DNA of 64,000 nt, from assembly GCA_031835245.1 (NCBI GenBank), contig JAVKOQ010000044.1:62001-126000 (forward strand), in the 5' to 3' direction. Shown piece after piece: positions 25,101 to 35,388 of the stretch (its first letter is position 1; every line of letters begins with the position of its first letter). Origin of the DNA: Balamuthia mandrillaris (Eukaryota; Discosea; Longamoebia; Balamuthiidae). The notes beneath the pieces are model-generated. The model was not told the origin of the DNA and did not search any database. It saw nothing but the letters and a program-made list of their open reading frames with translations. Position numbers and translations under genes: made by a program.

Positions 25101-26929
25101 GTACCGTAACAAGTTGCATGCCATCTGGACTGAAACATATATTCTCCACCACTGCCTCCGAGATCCTAACATTGTTAAAGACGTTTACAGCCGGCGGAGC
25201 ACACACCTCCAACTCAAATGCATGTCGGTCCGCCAGAGCATCATAAAACTGAAGGGTTCCGCGTCTTCCATTTAACACAATCAAGTTCTGTCTGGGCTCC
25301 ACGACGAGACCCGTAGGAATGGTCCTGGATTTGCCAAAGACTTGCACTGGCTTTAAGCCTTGGATAAGGCGCTCTTCGGTCATGGAGAGGGCGTTGATAA
25401 TGCGGATAGAATTGTCAGCGCAGGACAGGGCATAGTATTTGAAGTCGGGACTGGGGGTTATGCCATTGATGGTGGATCCAAGGCGGGGCAAAAAGTCCTT
25501 GTGGCCGGTTTTTAACTGCCATATCACGAACACCGCCTTTTTTTTCAACATTTGTTGATTAGAGGTGTAACACATAGAAGGACAAGCAAAAGAAGCAAAA
25601 AAGTGGGGACGTGCCTCTTCACCACCAGAGTACATATACGCTCCGTCAGGACTGAACGCGAGCGACCGCGGGGAATGAGCATGCCAATGGAAGTTGGTGA
25701 TAACAGGTCGCTCCGCTTTTGGCTTGCTGTTACTGCCATTACTTGCAAGGCAATAGTTGAAAGAGATACAGCCGGTAGTGTCCCCAAAGACTACACAATA
25801 CTCCGTTGGGTGGAAATGCAGACAAGTAATTTCAAACTTGTGGGTCACCCTATTTTTTGAGCATTAGCAAGAATGAAAAGATAGAGTAATAGCGAGGCCA
25901 TAGACCAAAGGAACAGAAGGAGAGAATAGATGGGAGAAAGAGGGTGCGAACCTCCGTGGCTTGCCTGTGCGAGTCAGGCTGTGCAAGAAAAACTCGTTCT
26001 TGCCAAAACTTCTTGTGGCAAGGTAATCCCCGTTAGGGCTTACCCTTAGCTCGCCAAAAGGGGCCATAGATTTGGATATAACTCTTTGCTGCTTTCCCTT
26101 TAGTTGGAAGCAAAGCAAACGCCAAACCTTCACGGCCGGGGCATTCGTTTTCTTCTTAAAAGGCTTCGGCTTCTTTTTCGTTTTATTTGTTGACGTAAGT
26201 TCGCTGTCTTTGGTTTCTTCTTCTCCCTCTTTCTGTTCGTCATTATTGTTGTCGTTATCTCCCTCCACATCCATTGATTTACCATCTTCACCTTTCTCTT
26301 CTTCCTTTTTGTCTTGTTGACCTTCCTTTGTTGAGTCGTTCTCGGAACGTTTCCAGTTGCCGCTGTTATGTTCTTCTTTCGGTCCCAGGACAACGTAAGC
26401 GGTACCTTCGCGGACGGGATCCAACATGAAGCTTTCTATGGGATGTTGCAAATCCCAGGCTTGAAGAATCACTCCGTCGCTATAGTCCCACAGCAACAAT
26501 CTTCCATCCAGTGACGTCGAAAAGAGCTGGACAGAGAGAAGAGAAGCAAGCGAAAAATAGTGAGTGAGAAGAAGAGAAGAGAGAGCGATAAAGAGAGAGA
26601 GAACCTGCAAAGGATTGGCAGGATTGAGAGCGACGCTAGTGACTCTGGTGGTATGCCCAAGCAGCTGACGAACGGGTTCTCCCGTCTCCACGTTAAACAC
26701 TTTGATGCATAGGCCTTGACAACCAAACAAGTACCTTCATTGTAGGATAAAAAAAAGTTAATCGGAGATTGCGATTCTACTTTAATACACAGAGCGAGAG
26801 AGAGCGCGAGAGCGAATAAAAGTCAACAGAAACGTACTTGGTATCGGCGGACCAAACGACGGGGTGACCGCTCGTGAGAAAACCTCCGGCGATGAGGGAG
26901 TGGGACCATTGAGCGGAGGGTTGCGCCAT
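23426..26929 (-). CDS. WDR75: WDR75 / UTP17 homologue, small-subunit processome
   Basis: Begins MAQPSAQWSHSLIAGGF at 26929 and ends in a Lys-rich tail (KKNKKKKQRSKKKTHKV) at 23426; about ten exons. The segment HPVVWSADTKY / LFGCQGLCIKVFNVETGEPV / LLGHTTRVTSVALNP / FSTSLDGRLLLWDYSDGVIL follows WDR75 closely, and further WD repeats run on (LAFSPDGAYMYSGGEE, YALSCADNSIRIINAL, ICFSPDGMQLVT, AAAFSSDGSLLAIAYGQ). The family is a U3 snoRNP t-UTP subunit needed for pre-18S rRNA processing and rDNA transcription in the nucleolus. A charged insert (KKEEEKGEDGKSMDVEGDND) lies between the first repeats, and the basic tail is a likely nucleolar signal. Confidence 0.88.
24483..24543. repeat. G-run and (GA)n in a WDR75 intron
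   Basis: A G10-like run near 24491-24501 followed by GA repeats to about 24543, in an intron of the minus-strand gene, hence pyrimidine-rich in the transcript. Confidence 0.85.
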
Positions 26930-27635
26930 TTTGTGTTCAATAAATAAATAAATAATAAAATAAATAAAGAGGCGGGGTGCTGTTTTGAAAAAAAAAAGAG
27001 GAAATATTCCTTGGAGAGGAAGAAGCGCTTTTTTGTTGAGAGTCCTGCGAAGAAGCAATCCCAACAATAAAGAAATAAAAGGTATTATTAGTGTTAGTCT
27101 TTTTTTCATGATCTCAATCTGAGAGGAAAGTTTACGTACGAAAAGCTTGAAAGCCGAAAACGACTCTTTTTTTTTTGTTTCTTTCACGCAAGGAAGGAAG
27201 GAGATGAAGAAGAAGGGCGGGAGGGCGTTGCGCTACACAAACTATTTTTTTTTTGGGTTCTTTCTTTCTTCCTTTCTTCTTTTCTTCGCGCGATTTATTG
27301 CGGACATGTCGACAACAAATCGTGCTCTTCTCCCTGCGATAGGAACCAGAGCGAGTTTCGTCCCTTCCAAGGCAGCGTGTTTGGCGCGATGATTGAGGGA
27401 GACAAATCCTTGCGTTCCTCCGGACACATGGGTTTCTTTTCCTCCTCAAATTTTCGCATTCTTTCCGCCTTTTTTCTTGCCCTTTGAATTTTTTTTTTCG
27501 TTTCTTTTCTTTTTTGCAGCAACAAAAAAACACTCCAGTCACACTTTGATTGGCGCCTTTCGATTTCGGATCCCTCGCTCGCTCACTTTTTTTTTTTCCT
27601 CCTCCCTTTCCCACACACAAAAAAAAAAAACAAAG
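26930..27635. promoter_or_regulatory. Divergent promoter, WDR75 / eEF1B
   Basis: About 700 bases between start codons of two translation-related genes (ribosome biogenesis and elongation). It holds a GTCGAC palindrome within ATGTCGACA at 27308-27313 and a T-rich leader before the eEF1B ATG. A low-complexity A+T run lies at 26936-26965. No other gene supported. Confidence 0.5.
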
Positions 27636-28163
27636 ATGAACACCGTCCTTTACTACGCCGCCATCAACGGAATCGAAACCACCTTCCCTGCCGAGCCCTC
27701 TCCCTCTGCTGCCGAGTCCTCAGCCGCCCCTGCTACCGAAAAAGTAGCGGAGAAGCAAGCGGAGAAGAGCGCCACCGAGGCGGCAGGCGACGACGACTTT
27801 GATGTCTTTGGCGATGTGGACGAACAGGCGGAGGAGGAGCAGAGGAAGGCCCGCGCGGAGGCCGCCCAGGCCTCCAAGAAGAAGGCCGCCCCCGTCGGCA
27901 AGTCCAACCTCATCCTGGACGTGAAGCCCTGGGAGGCGGAGACTGACCTTCAGGCCATGGAGGCCGCCGTTCGCAGCATCCAGATGGAGGGCCTCACCTG
28001 GTCCGTGTCCAAGCTCGTGGAAGTGGCCTATGGCATCAAGAAGCTGCAGATCAGCGCTGTCATTATCGACGACCTGATCAGCGTGGACACTTTGGAGGAG
28101 CAGATCAAGGAGTTCGATGACCTCGTGCAGAGTGTGGACGTTGCTGCATTTGTCAAACTCTAA
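27636..28163 (+). CDS. Translation elongation factor eEF1B (beta/EF-1-beta)
   Basis: Single exon, 175 residues from the ATG at 27636, which follows an A-rich leader. This is the guanine-nucleotide exchange factor that recharges eEF1A with GTP. The acidic linker DDFDVFGDVDEQAEEEQRKA precedes the catalytic C-terminal domain: ILDVKPWEAETDLQAMEAAV, RSIQMEGLTWSVSKLVEVAY, GIKKLQISAVIIDDLISVDT, LEEQIKEFDDLVQSVDVAAF. All are strong family matches. The usual end of the family, AFNKI, here reads AFVKL. The N-terminal GST-like region is reduced to a short stretch. It is the only intronless gene clearly seen in the window. It stands next to, and convergent with, an EF1A-like GTPase gene. Confidence 0.95.
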   Translation: MNTVLYYAAINGIETTFPAEPSPSAAESSAAPATEKVAEKQAEKSATEAAGDDDFDVFGDVDEQAEEEQRKARAEAAQASKKKAAPVGKSNLILDVKPWEAETDLQAMEAAVRSIQMEGLTWSVSKLVEVAYGIKKLQISAVIIDDLISVDTLEEQIKEFDDLVQSVDVAAFVKL

Positions 28164-28227
28164 ACACAACAACACAATAGAGTTTCAAGCGCTTTAAAAC
28201 CGTACAGCCAAGTTTCTTTACTTTACA

Positions 28228-28256
28228 CTTGTTCTCTCTCTCTCTCTCTCTCTCTC
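28228..28256. repeat. (CT)n between convergent eEF1B and EF1A-like genes
   Basis: Short CT repeat in the 90-base gap between the two stop codons. Both 3' ends must use this gap; no clear poly(A) signal is seen. Confidence 0.8.
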
Positions 28257-30482
28257 ACTCGCAGGAAGCAGTCGTGGAGGATGGCTCTGGGGACGACGAT
28301 TGGTAGCTATGAAAGACTTTATCGATGGACCCGACAAAGTTCACCTGGCGGTTGTTCCACAGCACGCAGCTCCCCAGTTTCCTGCACACGCTCATCTTCT
28401 CCACACACACCGGCCTCTCAAACACCAACCTATCGTGATAACGCAACACACACAAACGTTAGATATGAGAGGAGAGAACGAGAGAAAAGGAGGAGGAGAA
28501 CAGAAGCAGCACCGAGCAACAGCAACAACTCCAAGGGGGATGTGCGTGGGAGTCTCGTTCACCACACGTGCGGTGCGTTTATCCAGCAGGCGCTCGATCT
28601 CGGCGATGGTGCAGTGCGTGGAGGCGCTGTGGCAGTAGAAAGTGGAGCCATGGCCGATGGCTGCCTGTGACGCCAAGGGCAGGCTCACCAGCCTAACCGT
28701 AACCTCGTAGGCGGGCTGAAGGGGGTGATGCTCGGCATCGGAGAGCACCAGGCCTTTAAGGTGAAGCTTGTTGGGAGGGATCGGCAAGAAGACGACATCC
28801 TCTTTATCCTCGTCTTTCTGCTCCTTTGGTTCTTTTTCTTCTTCTTGCGTAGGAGACGGAGCTGATGAAGCGGAGGAAGCAGAAGAAGGAGCGCAAAGGT
28901 TCAGGCGAACACCGATGATATCTCCTGGAATGGCTCTGGCCACGGGTGCACCGTTTCTCTCGATGGAGAGCACCCGAAGAGGTCGCTCCAAGGCAGCCGC
29001 TTCCTCATCGTGGTGATCGAACAACCGACGAAGGCGGATGGCCCGATTCGGTTGTTTGCGTTTCCTGTCCCACTTGGTGCTGCTTGCCAAGGCTCTCCTT
29101 CGCGCAAAGAGAACAAGGCCCGACAAAGGAAGCCACACTCGCGTATCACGTGTGATGCAGCCTTGGAGCACCTTCCCGATGAGCACCGTGTATCGTCTGC
29201 CGTCTCTGTCGTCCTCTGCTTTGGAGAGGATCCAATCAAAGACGCACATCCTCAGTGGCGCAAAGAGCTGCCTTGTTGGTTCTGCCATGGCATGCAGTGC
29301 TCCCAACAAAGTCGGTCCGCTGTACCAAGGAGGAGCAACAGCTTGCGCATCCATGACCTCCTCCTCCGCGCTCATCTTTGGTGCTGAGGGAGGCGGAGGC
29401 GGCGCCTTTCTTTCATCCTCTCCGCCCTGCTGCCTGTTTTGTCGATGCACGCTCTCATCGAATAGTTTCAAGCGGGCACGAGTTACGTTCTCTCCTGTCC
29501 ACCCGGAGACTGGCACGAATACTAGGCTTGACGCTGAGTAGCCTACGCGCTTGGCAACGCTGAGGACCTCGTGCTTGACATCGAAGTAGCGGTTGGGGTT
29601 CCAGCGCGCTGCTTCCATTTTGGTTATGGCCACCACCAGCTGTTTGATGCCATGCACCCATGCCAGCACCACGTGCAATCTGAGCCACCCAAAATAGTGA
29701 GCATGAATGGGATGCTGAGAGAGAGAGAGTGAGGGAGAGAGAGAGAGAGAGCAGAGCAGGAGACAAAAAGAACAGACCTGGTCTGACCATTCCTAGAAAT
29801 GCCTGCTTCAAACTCAGCCAAATGGCTGGACACCACCAAGAGGCCATAGTCAGCAAGACAAAAGGCGCGGTGGGCATTCTTTATGAAGCACGTCTTGCCG
29901 GGGACGTCGATAAGGTCGTAGTATCTGTTTTCTGTATCTAACTTGAGGCAACGGGCCTGGGTTGCTATTGTATATCCATGTTATGGAGAAGAAGAAGAAC
30001 AAGAAGAAGGACAAGAAGAACAAGAAGAAGAATGAAAAAGAACTGATAGGAGGAAGCAAAGTGGCGTACATACTTCCTCGTTTTCTCTCCACCGGTGTGC
30101 GATCAACCAGATGGGCGAGCCGGCTCGGAATACCATCCCACTGGTTCGCCTCCCCACCGACAAACAACAGCTGCCCCAGCAATGTGGATTTACCGCAAGC
30201 AGTGTGCCCAAGAAAGATCCAGCTGGTGGTTCTCTTGGCGTGCCGACCCGCCGCAGCAGTCAGGAAGGTCTTTCTCCACAAGGCCTCCTCCTCTTGCGGT
30301 CCTTCTTCTCTCTCTTTTGCTTTGTCAGGAGGTGCACCGAGGGGTTGGCACGGAGAGGAGATGCCACGATGGAAGCACAGCTGCTTCCACAAGTAGGGAT
30401 CCCTTCCAAGCTGAGCAAAGCCGTGGCAAACCTGAAGCAGGCAACCGAGGCTTTTGGCATCCAGCTCCCAGCATATCGTCAT
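28255..30482 (-). CDS. F-box protein fused to an EF1A-like translational GTPase
   Basis: Four exons (30482-30074, 29964-29778, 29679-28513, 28429-28255) join in frame, 645 residues. Residues 1-40 read MTICWELDAKSLGCLLQ-VCHGFAQLGRDPYLWKQLC, an F-box lacking only its first few residues. From about residue 85 it follows EF1A: P-loop GHTACGKST, VERKRG, DVPGKTCFIKN, LAEFEAGISRNGQTR, WVHGIKQLVV, VPVSGWTGENV, then beta-barrel domains 2 and 3 ending with RPVCVE. Differences at key sites: the catalytic His of DxPGH is Lys (DVPGK), and NKMD is TKME. GTP hydrolysis or guanine specificity may be altered. By F-box logic it could link an SCF ligase to translation; this is inference. A Ser/Glu-rich insert lies in domain 3. 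An upstream exon completing the F-box cannot be excluded. Confidence 0.82.
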
Positions 30483-31044
30483 CCAAATCTTTTGTGTTCA
30501 ACAAAGAGGGAAGCACAAATGGCACGGAGTGTTGGCAAGCTGCCTGCCAAGGGACAAAAGGGCGGGGAGTGCGAGGCAACAACAACAAACCTCAACAGGG
30601 ATAGAGGGGAGTTGATCGTGGTGGGTCTTCATGTTCTCTTGTCTCCTCTCATGTGTAACACATGTGTTGATAGGTGCAAGTGGTGCAACTCAAGTTTATT
30701 TCAGTGAAGGATAGCTTGAAAGTGCAGCAATGAATTATAAATAATGTTCACATAAGCAGTTGAGATAGTGCTATTTACTTTGTCTTTATTACCATTTTTA
30801 TTCTTATTTTATATTACTTTCTACTATATACATAATACATTATTCCTTTCCATTCATAAAACAAGTAAAACAAAAAGTATTTACTACTAGATAATAATAT
30901 AATATTTAAGACTGACTTCTTTTTCTTGTTGTCAACCTGAGGAAATGTCTTTTCTTTTTCTCTCTCCTTATTAACTATTTCCTTGATTTCTCTTTTCTTT
31001 TTTATACCTTGATGGATTTGTTAAATAAAAAAGAGTAACTTTTT
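30483..31044. other. Transition from mid-GC to A+T-rich sequence
   Basis: Upstream of the F-box/EF1A-like gene and downstream of the ePHD-SET gene. Composition changes sharply near 30720: beyond it, sequence is strongly A+T-rich. No gene is supported in this gap. Confidence 0.5.
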
Positions 31045-32802
31045 TTAAAATTCAAAATTATTATTTTGATGAATTCTTGGTACAGAAACAAAACATTGAT
31101 TAAATAAAGTTACATCAGAATAAGTATCATCTTTTTCTTCAAAATATGAATCACCATATTCATTATAATTTAAAACAATAGAAAAACCTTTCTCTATATG
31201 TCTTGTAGCCACAATAAAAATCCTTAACTATTATTATGTAAAATAATCAAATTTAAGATATTTACTTCATTTATTTTTTTTTAAAAAATACAAACCTTAT
31301 TATTACACCACACTGTTGTCATTGTGGCATTTTGTTTGATGAAGAAAGGAGTAGTTGGACTTATTGAATTAATAAAACGCATTTCATTGCCAATATACTC
31401 AGCATCAATACATAAAGCTGGTAATTGACATTTAGACTTGAGTTTTTTAGGATACCAAAAACTTGCCATATAATGCCCAGATTTACATTGTTTTTGATAT
31501 TTTACTTGGCCAACATATTCTCCTATAACTTCAAGTGGTTTAATATTTACAAGAGCCTTTAATTCAAATTGTTTTAAATTAACTTAATAATAAAAATTAG
31601 TATAATACAAAAAAACAAAAAAACAAACTTACTTTTACTTAATTCATTTGACCATGCCCAATGACCACTTTGGATTTCAACTATTTGTGTTTTTGTTTCA
31701 AGGTTTTGTTTATGCCAACAAGGAGAATATGACTCCCAAAGAGCACTATATTTTGCTATCATATCAAGTTCTTTTTGATGTATACCATTCCATGAATTGT
31801 TATAAATATAATGGAACTGACTAGAAAAACTTGAAAATGGCCATTCCATTTTTTTAAAATTTGCTTTTAAAAAGTTAAAAACTAAAATAAATTAAAATTA
31901 AATAAAATTAAAAAAAAGTACAAACCTAACTTTGTAAGCTTAATATGAAAAGGACATAAAAAACCTTGATCATCTATCCAATCACCATTACTTGCAATAG
32001 CACATAAATAATGACTTACATAACGACAATCTTTAATATGACACCCTATTGATGCTCTTTTATAACCACAAAATGAACATAACTACAGAGTTTTTAGGTT
32101 AATAAAATAATATAAAATAAAATTACATACCATACTATGCATTTTAACTCTTAAAATAAGTTGATCATCTGTTTCATTACAGTATCTTGAGCTCCATAAT
32201 AAACAGTTTTCATGAATAAATATGTTTTGCATAACTCCTACATGTTGTGTTTGTTTCATTATTAAACTTCCTACCATTCCATTTGATTGTTGTTGACCAC
32301 AAAAATAACATTTTTGTGTTTCATTTAAACAAGTTGTAATAGCTTCAGTTGTGGAAGTGATTGTATTATCTTCAAGTTTTAAAAAAAATTAGTTAAAAAC
32401 AACGTTGTTTAACTTTGAAACAAAAAAAACAAATAACAAATCAAAAAACAACAACAAACCTGGTAATAACTTTGAACAAAAACTTGATTGATGATGTTGT
32501 TGTAAGCCATTAGGTTGTAACTTTAATGATGGTTTAAGTGCAGCTAAAAAATATAAAATGTTTAATTTTAAAACAAAAAAAAATAAAAGTAAGTAAAGTG
32601 CTTTACCATTTAACTGTCTATTTAAAGATACTGGGCTTAATCGTTTTCGTTTGGTTTGATACGTTTTTACTTGTTCTCTTTTTGTCTTCTTGTGTGTTTG
32701 CATTTCCTTTGGGTTCACTTCAAACCATTTGACAGTGAGCCCAGTGATATCCAAGGAATGGTCGTCGAGGGCGTCGCCATTTTCCCTTGGCTGCTTTCTC
32801 AT
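31045..32802 (-). CDS. A+T-rich ePHD-SET protein (histone methyltransferase-like)
   Basis: Seven exons join in frame to 458 residues: 32802-32607, 32543-32460, 32369-32131, 32082-31926, 31863-31633, 31582-31296, 31227-31045. Exons 3-4 form an extended PHD finger: CYFCG...HENCLLWSS, then CSFCGYKRASIGCHIKDC and HYLCA...FLCPFH. Exons 5-7 form a SET domain: SGHWAWSNELSK, ALVNIKPLEVIGEYVGQV, CIDAEYIGNEMRFINSIS, RHIEKGFSIVLNYNEYG. The family methylates histone lysines; ePHD plus SET is the trithorax/ATX combination. The NHS motif reads NSI and the usual DYG region reads NEYG, and no post-SET cysteines follow, so activity is doubtful. Exon 1 has normal composition; everything after it is strongly A+T-rich, as are the introns. 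Product and origin are discussed in the findings. Confidence 0.78.
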
Positions 32803-33096
32803 CGTTCGTTTCCAAGCGAAAAACCAGAACCAGAAAAAACAAAAAAAAAAAACCAAAACCAAAAAGCAGAACCAAAGCTTCCTCTTCTCTTTTTTTGTGG
32901 CTCTTTTCGTTTGTTTTTTACTTTTTTCTTCGCTTTTCGGTTCGTGTCGACGCTGCACGAGGGGTCGAACGGATTGTTCTTTCGAAAATTTCGTCAAAAA
33001 TTTACCTGAAAAAGGAAAATAATTGGATCGAGGAATAAAATAAATATAGGAACATTCATTTTCGAACAGCAGAAAAGAAAAGAAAACAAAGGACCC
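32803..33096. promoter_or_regulatory. Compact divergent promoter, ePHD-SET / PIMT-cytochrome b5
   Basis: Under 300 bases between start codons. Contains GTCGAC at 32946-32951 and a TTTCGAAAATTTCG stretch at 32981-32994. A-rich and T-rich runs flank it. Confidence 0.5.
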
Positions 33097-34352
33097 ATGG
33101 ACGACCGTGCGCCTGCTGCTAGTGCTCCTCTGGGAACCTCCGCCTCCGCCTCCGCCTCCGCCTTCTCCTCGTGGAAGCTCGCCGTTGGCGCTGCTGTTGG
33201 TGCCGTTGGACTTGCCACCGGGGCTGCCTATTATTTCTACGGCGGCACGCCTAAGGCAGGAGGGGATGGCCCCGCTGCGTTACCCAACAACGGAAGAAGC
33301 ACCGCGGAGAGAGGAGAAGAGCGGGAGCCCCAAACGTTGCAAGAAATGGTGGAGCGGTTGAAAAGTACGTGGATAAACCCTTTATAAATTTTTTTTTTCA
33401 GCTTCTTTAACTCACACAGAGAAAACGACACCATTGACAGAGCAAAGCTATATCACCACGCCGGAGGCGGAGAGAGCGATGCTCACCGTCGATCGGGCCA
33501 GGTACGTTGCCGATGTTGGCGAGGATGAGCCACGGAACAGCAACCCATACGCCGACGCTGCTTGTCCTATTGGCTTCTATGCCACCATTTCTGCTCCACA
33601 CATGGTATTTCTGTTTTCTTGTGCTCATTCTTGTTCTTCTTGTTGTTCTTTTTCTTCTTCTTCTTCTTGTTCTTGTTCTTCTTCTTGTTCTTCTTGTCCT
33701 TCTTCTTGTTCTTGTTCTTGTTCTTGTTCTTCTTGTTCTTCTTGTTCTTCTTCTTCTTCTTCTTCTTCTTCTGCTGATGCTCTGAATTCTGCTTTTACTT
33801 CTTATCATTATCCGACATCTGTAACTAAAACCAACCAACCAACAAAATAAGGCCGCTCTGAGTTTAGATCTGCTTGCGCCCAAGATTAAACCAGGTGCAA
33901 ATGTTTTGGACGTCGGCTCTGGTTCTGGCTTTACTGCTGCCTGCTTAGCTGTCATGGTTCTCTTCTTATTCTTCTTTCGTTTTTTTTTTCCTTCTTTCAA
34001 TCATTTTCTGATGTTTTGCTATTCTGTCTGCTGAACAATAAGGTTGGGGAAGAAGGTCAGGTTCATGGGATAGAACACATCCCTGAGTTGGTGGAACAGT
34101 CCATCGATAATATTCGTAGTGCCAATCCTGATCTCCTCTCTCGCATCAATATCATTGGTACATACTTGTATTTCTTTGGTTTTAATTGTTTGTTGCTTTT
34201 TAACGATGAAACCTTCTCTCCCTCTATCATTTGGGATACTAATATACAGAAGGAGATGGTCTGATGGGAGTTCCTCAGCATGCGCCGTATGATGTCATCA
34301 ACGTCGCTGCTGCTGCGGAAGGTTAGCTTTGTTTTGCATAAGATAGAAGAGA

Positions 34353-34394
<42 letters not shown>

Positions 34395-35074
34395 AAAGAC
34401 GTGAACCTAACCTGTTTTGTATGAATAGAAGTACCACAAGCTCTTATCGATCAGCTGAAGCCTGGCGGCCGAATGGTACTTATTCCTTCCATTCCCTCCA
34501 CTCTGCGCGCACTCAGCCCTCTGCTGTGCTCTGTTCGTTTAAACTGAAACGTCTTATTCCACTTGGCAACACAAGGTGATACCGGTTGGCCCAAGTGCGG
34601 AGTTTCAGACCTACTATCAAATAGACGTTTCCGAAGATGGCAGAGACGTGAAGACGTTGCCCCTTATGCAGGTCCGTTTCGTGCCGATGCTAAGCAAGGA
34701 TGTCCAATTGACGGGAGAGTTCAGCAACAATGCTCGCATCTTAAACGCGCAGGACGGAAGCCGTCTGTTAGTGATGCCTGTTCTGCACCACGCTCCGGAT
34801 AGTACTTCAGAGCAGTTGAAGCTTGTCCGAAGCCAGCTGGATGCTTGGGCTAAGGAAGCAAAAGAAGAACGAGGAGACGAACGTGCCCGACAGAAAGAAA
34901 GAGAAGAAGAACAGAATGACGATGGACGGAAAGCAGAAGCAAAAAAGTACACGATGGAGGAAGTGAGCAAACACAATAAGAGAAACGACTGCTGGATGGT
35001 GATTTATGGTAAAGTCTATGACTTTACTCGTTTTATTGACGAACATCCTGGTGGTGACATCGTACTGGAGGTAT

Positions 35075-35117
<43 letters not shown>

Positions 35118-35251
35118 ATTTTAACTTACAACACAAAATAAAAAACCAGGGAGCAGGAACGGAGGCAACGGAGTTGTTTGAGGATGTTGCTCACTCGCAA
35201 GACGCCAAAGAAATGCTGAAGGAGTTTTATGTTGGAGAGTTTCTGGAATAA
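33097..35251 (+). CDS. Membrane-anchored protein-L-isoaspartate methyltransferase fused to cytochrome b5
   Basis: Eight exons (33097-33364, 33420-33604, 33852-33956, 34043-34157, 34250-34321, 34429-34475, 34576-35070, 35150-35251) join in frame to 462 residues. Residues ~27-48 ([20 protein letters not shown]) form one membrane helix. PIMT follows: [18 protein letters not shown] loop [63 protein letters not shown] and IPVGP. This repairs isoaspartyl damage by SAM-dependent methylation. After a charged coiled-coil linker, the last ~80 residues are cytochrome b5: [33 protein letters not shown] and [11 protein letters not shown], with both haem-ligand His (in HPGG and VAHS) present. The helix would tether both domains to a membrane, most likely on the cytosolic face. 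Confidence 0.9.
33626..33773. repeat. (TTC/TTG)n array in a PIMT intron
   Basis: About 145 bases of TTC and TTG triplets in intron 2 of the plus-strand gene, pyrimidine-rich on the coding strand. Confidence 0.95.
34352..34391. repeat. (GA)n in a PIMT intron
   Basis: GA repeat in the intron between exons 34250-34321 and 34429-34475 of a plus-strand gene; purine-rich in the transcript, against the usual trend. Confidence 0.9.
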
Positions 35252-35323
35252 GTTATTTAAAGTAAATCTGCTATTTATTGTTGGCCTTATCGTTTCAACA
35301 AACACAAAACTATGATGCACAAG

Positions 35324-35324
<1 letters not shown>

Positions 35325-35371
<47 letters not shown>
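35325..35371. repeat. (GA)n between convergent genes
   Basis: GA repeat in the 137-base gap between the convergent stop codons of the PIMT-cytochrome b5 and Frizzled-like genes. Confidence 0.9.
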
Positions 35372-35373
<2 letters not shown>

Positions 35374-35388
35374 GATAAGAAAAGACCT

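Noticed and set aside
27653-28175. Open frames antisense to eEF1B
   Set aside because: Codon-bias shadow of a high-GC coding sequence; no domain.
28768-29541. Several plus-strand open frames across 28.7-29.5 kb
   Set aside because: They are antisense to the EF1A-like domain of the F-box fusion, whose exons join in frame and carry G-domain motifs.
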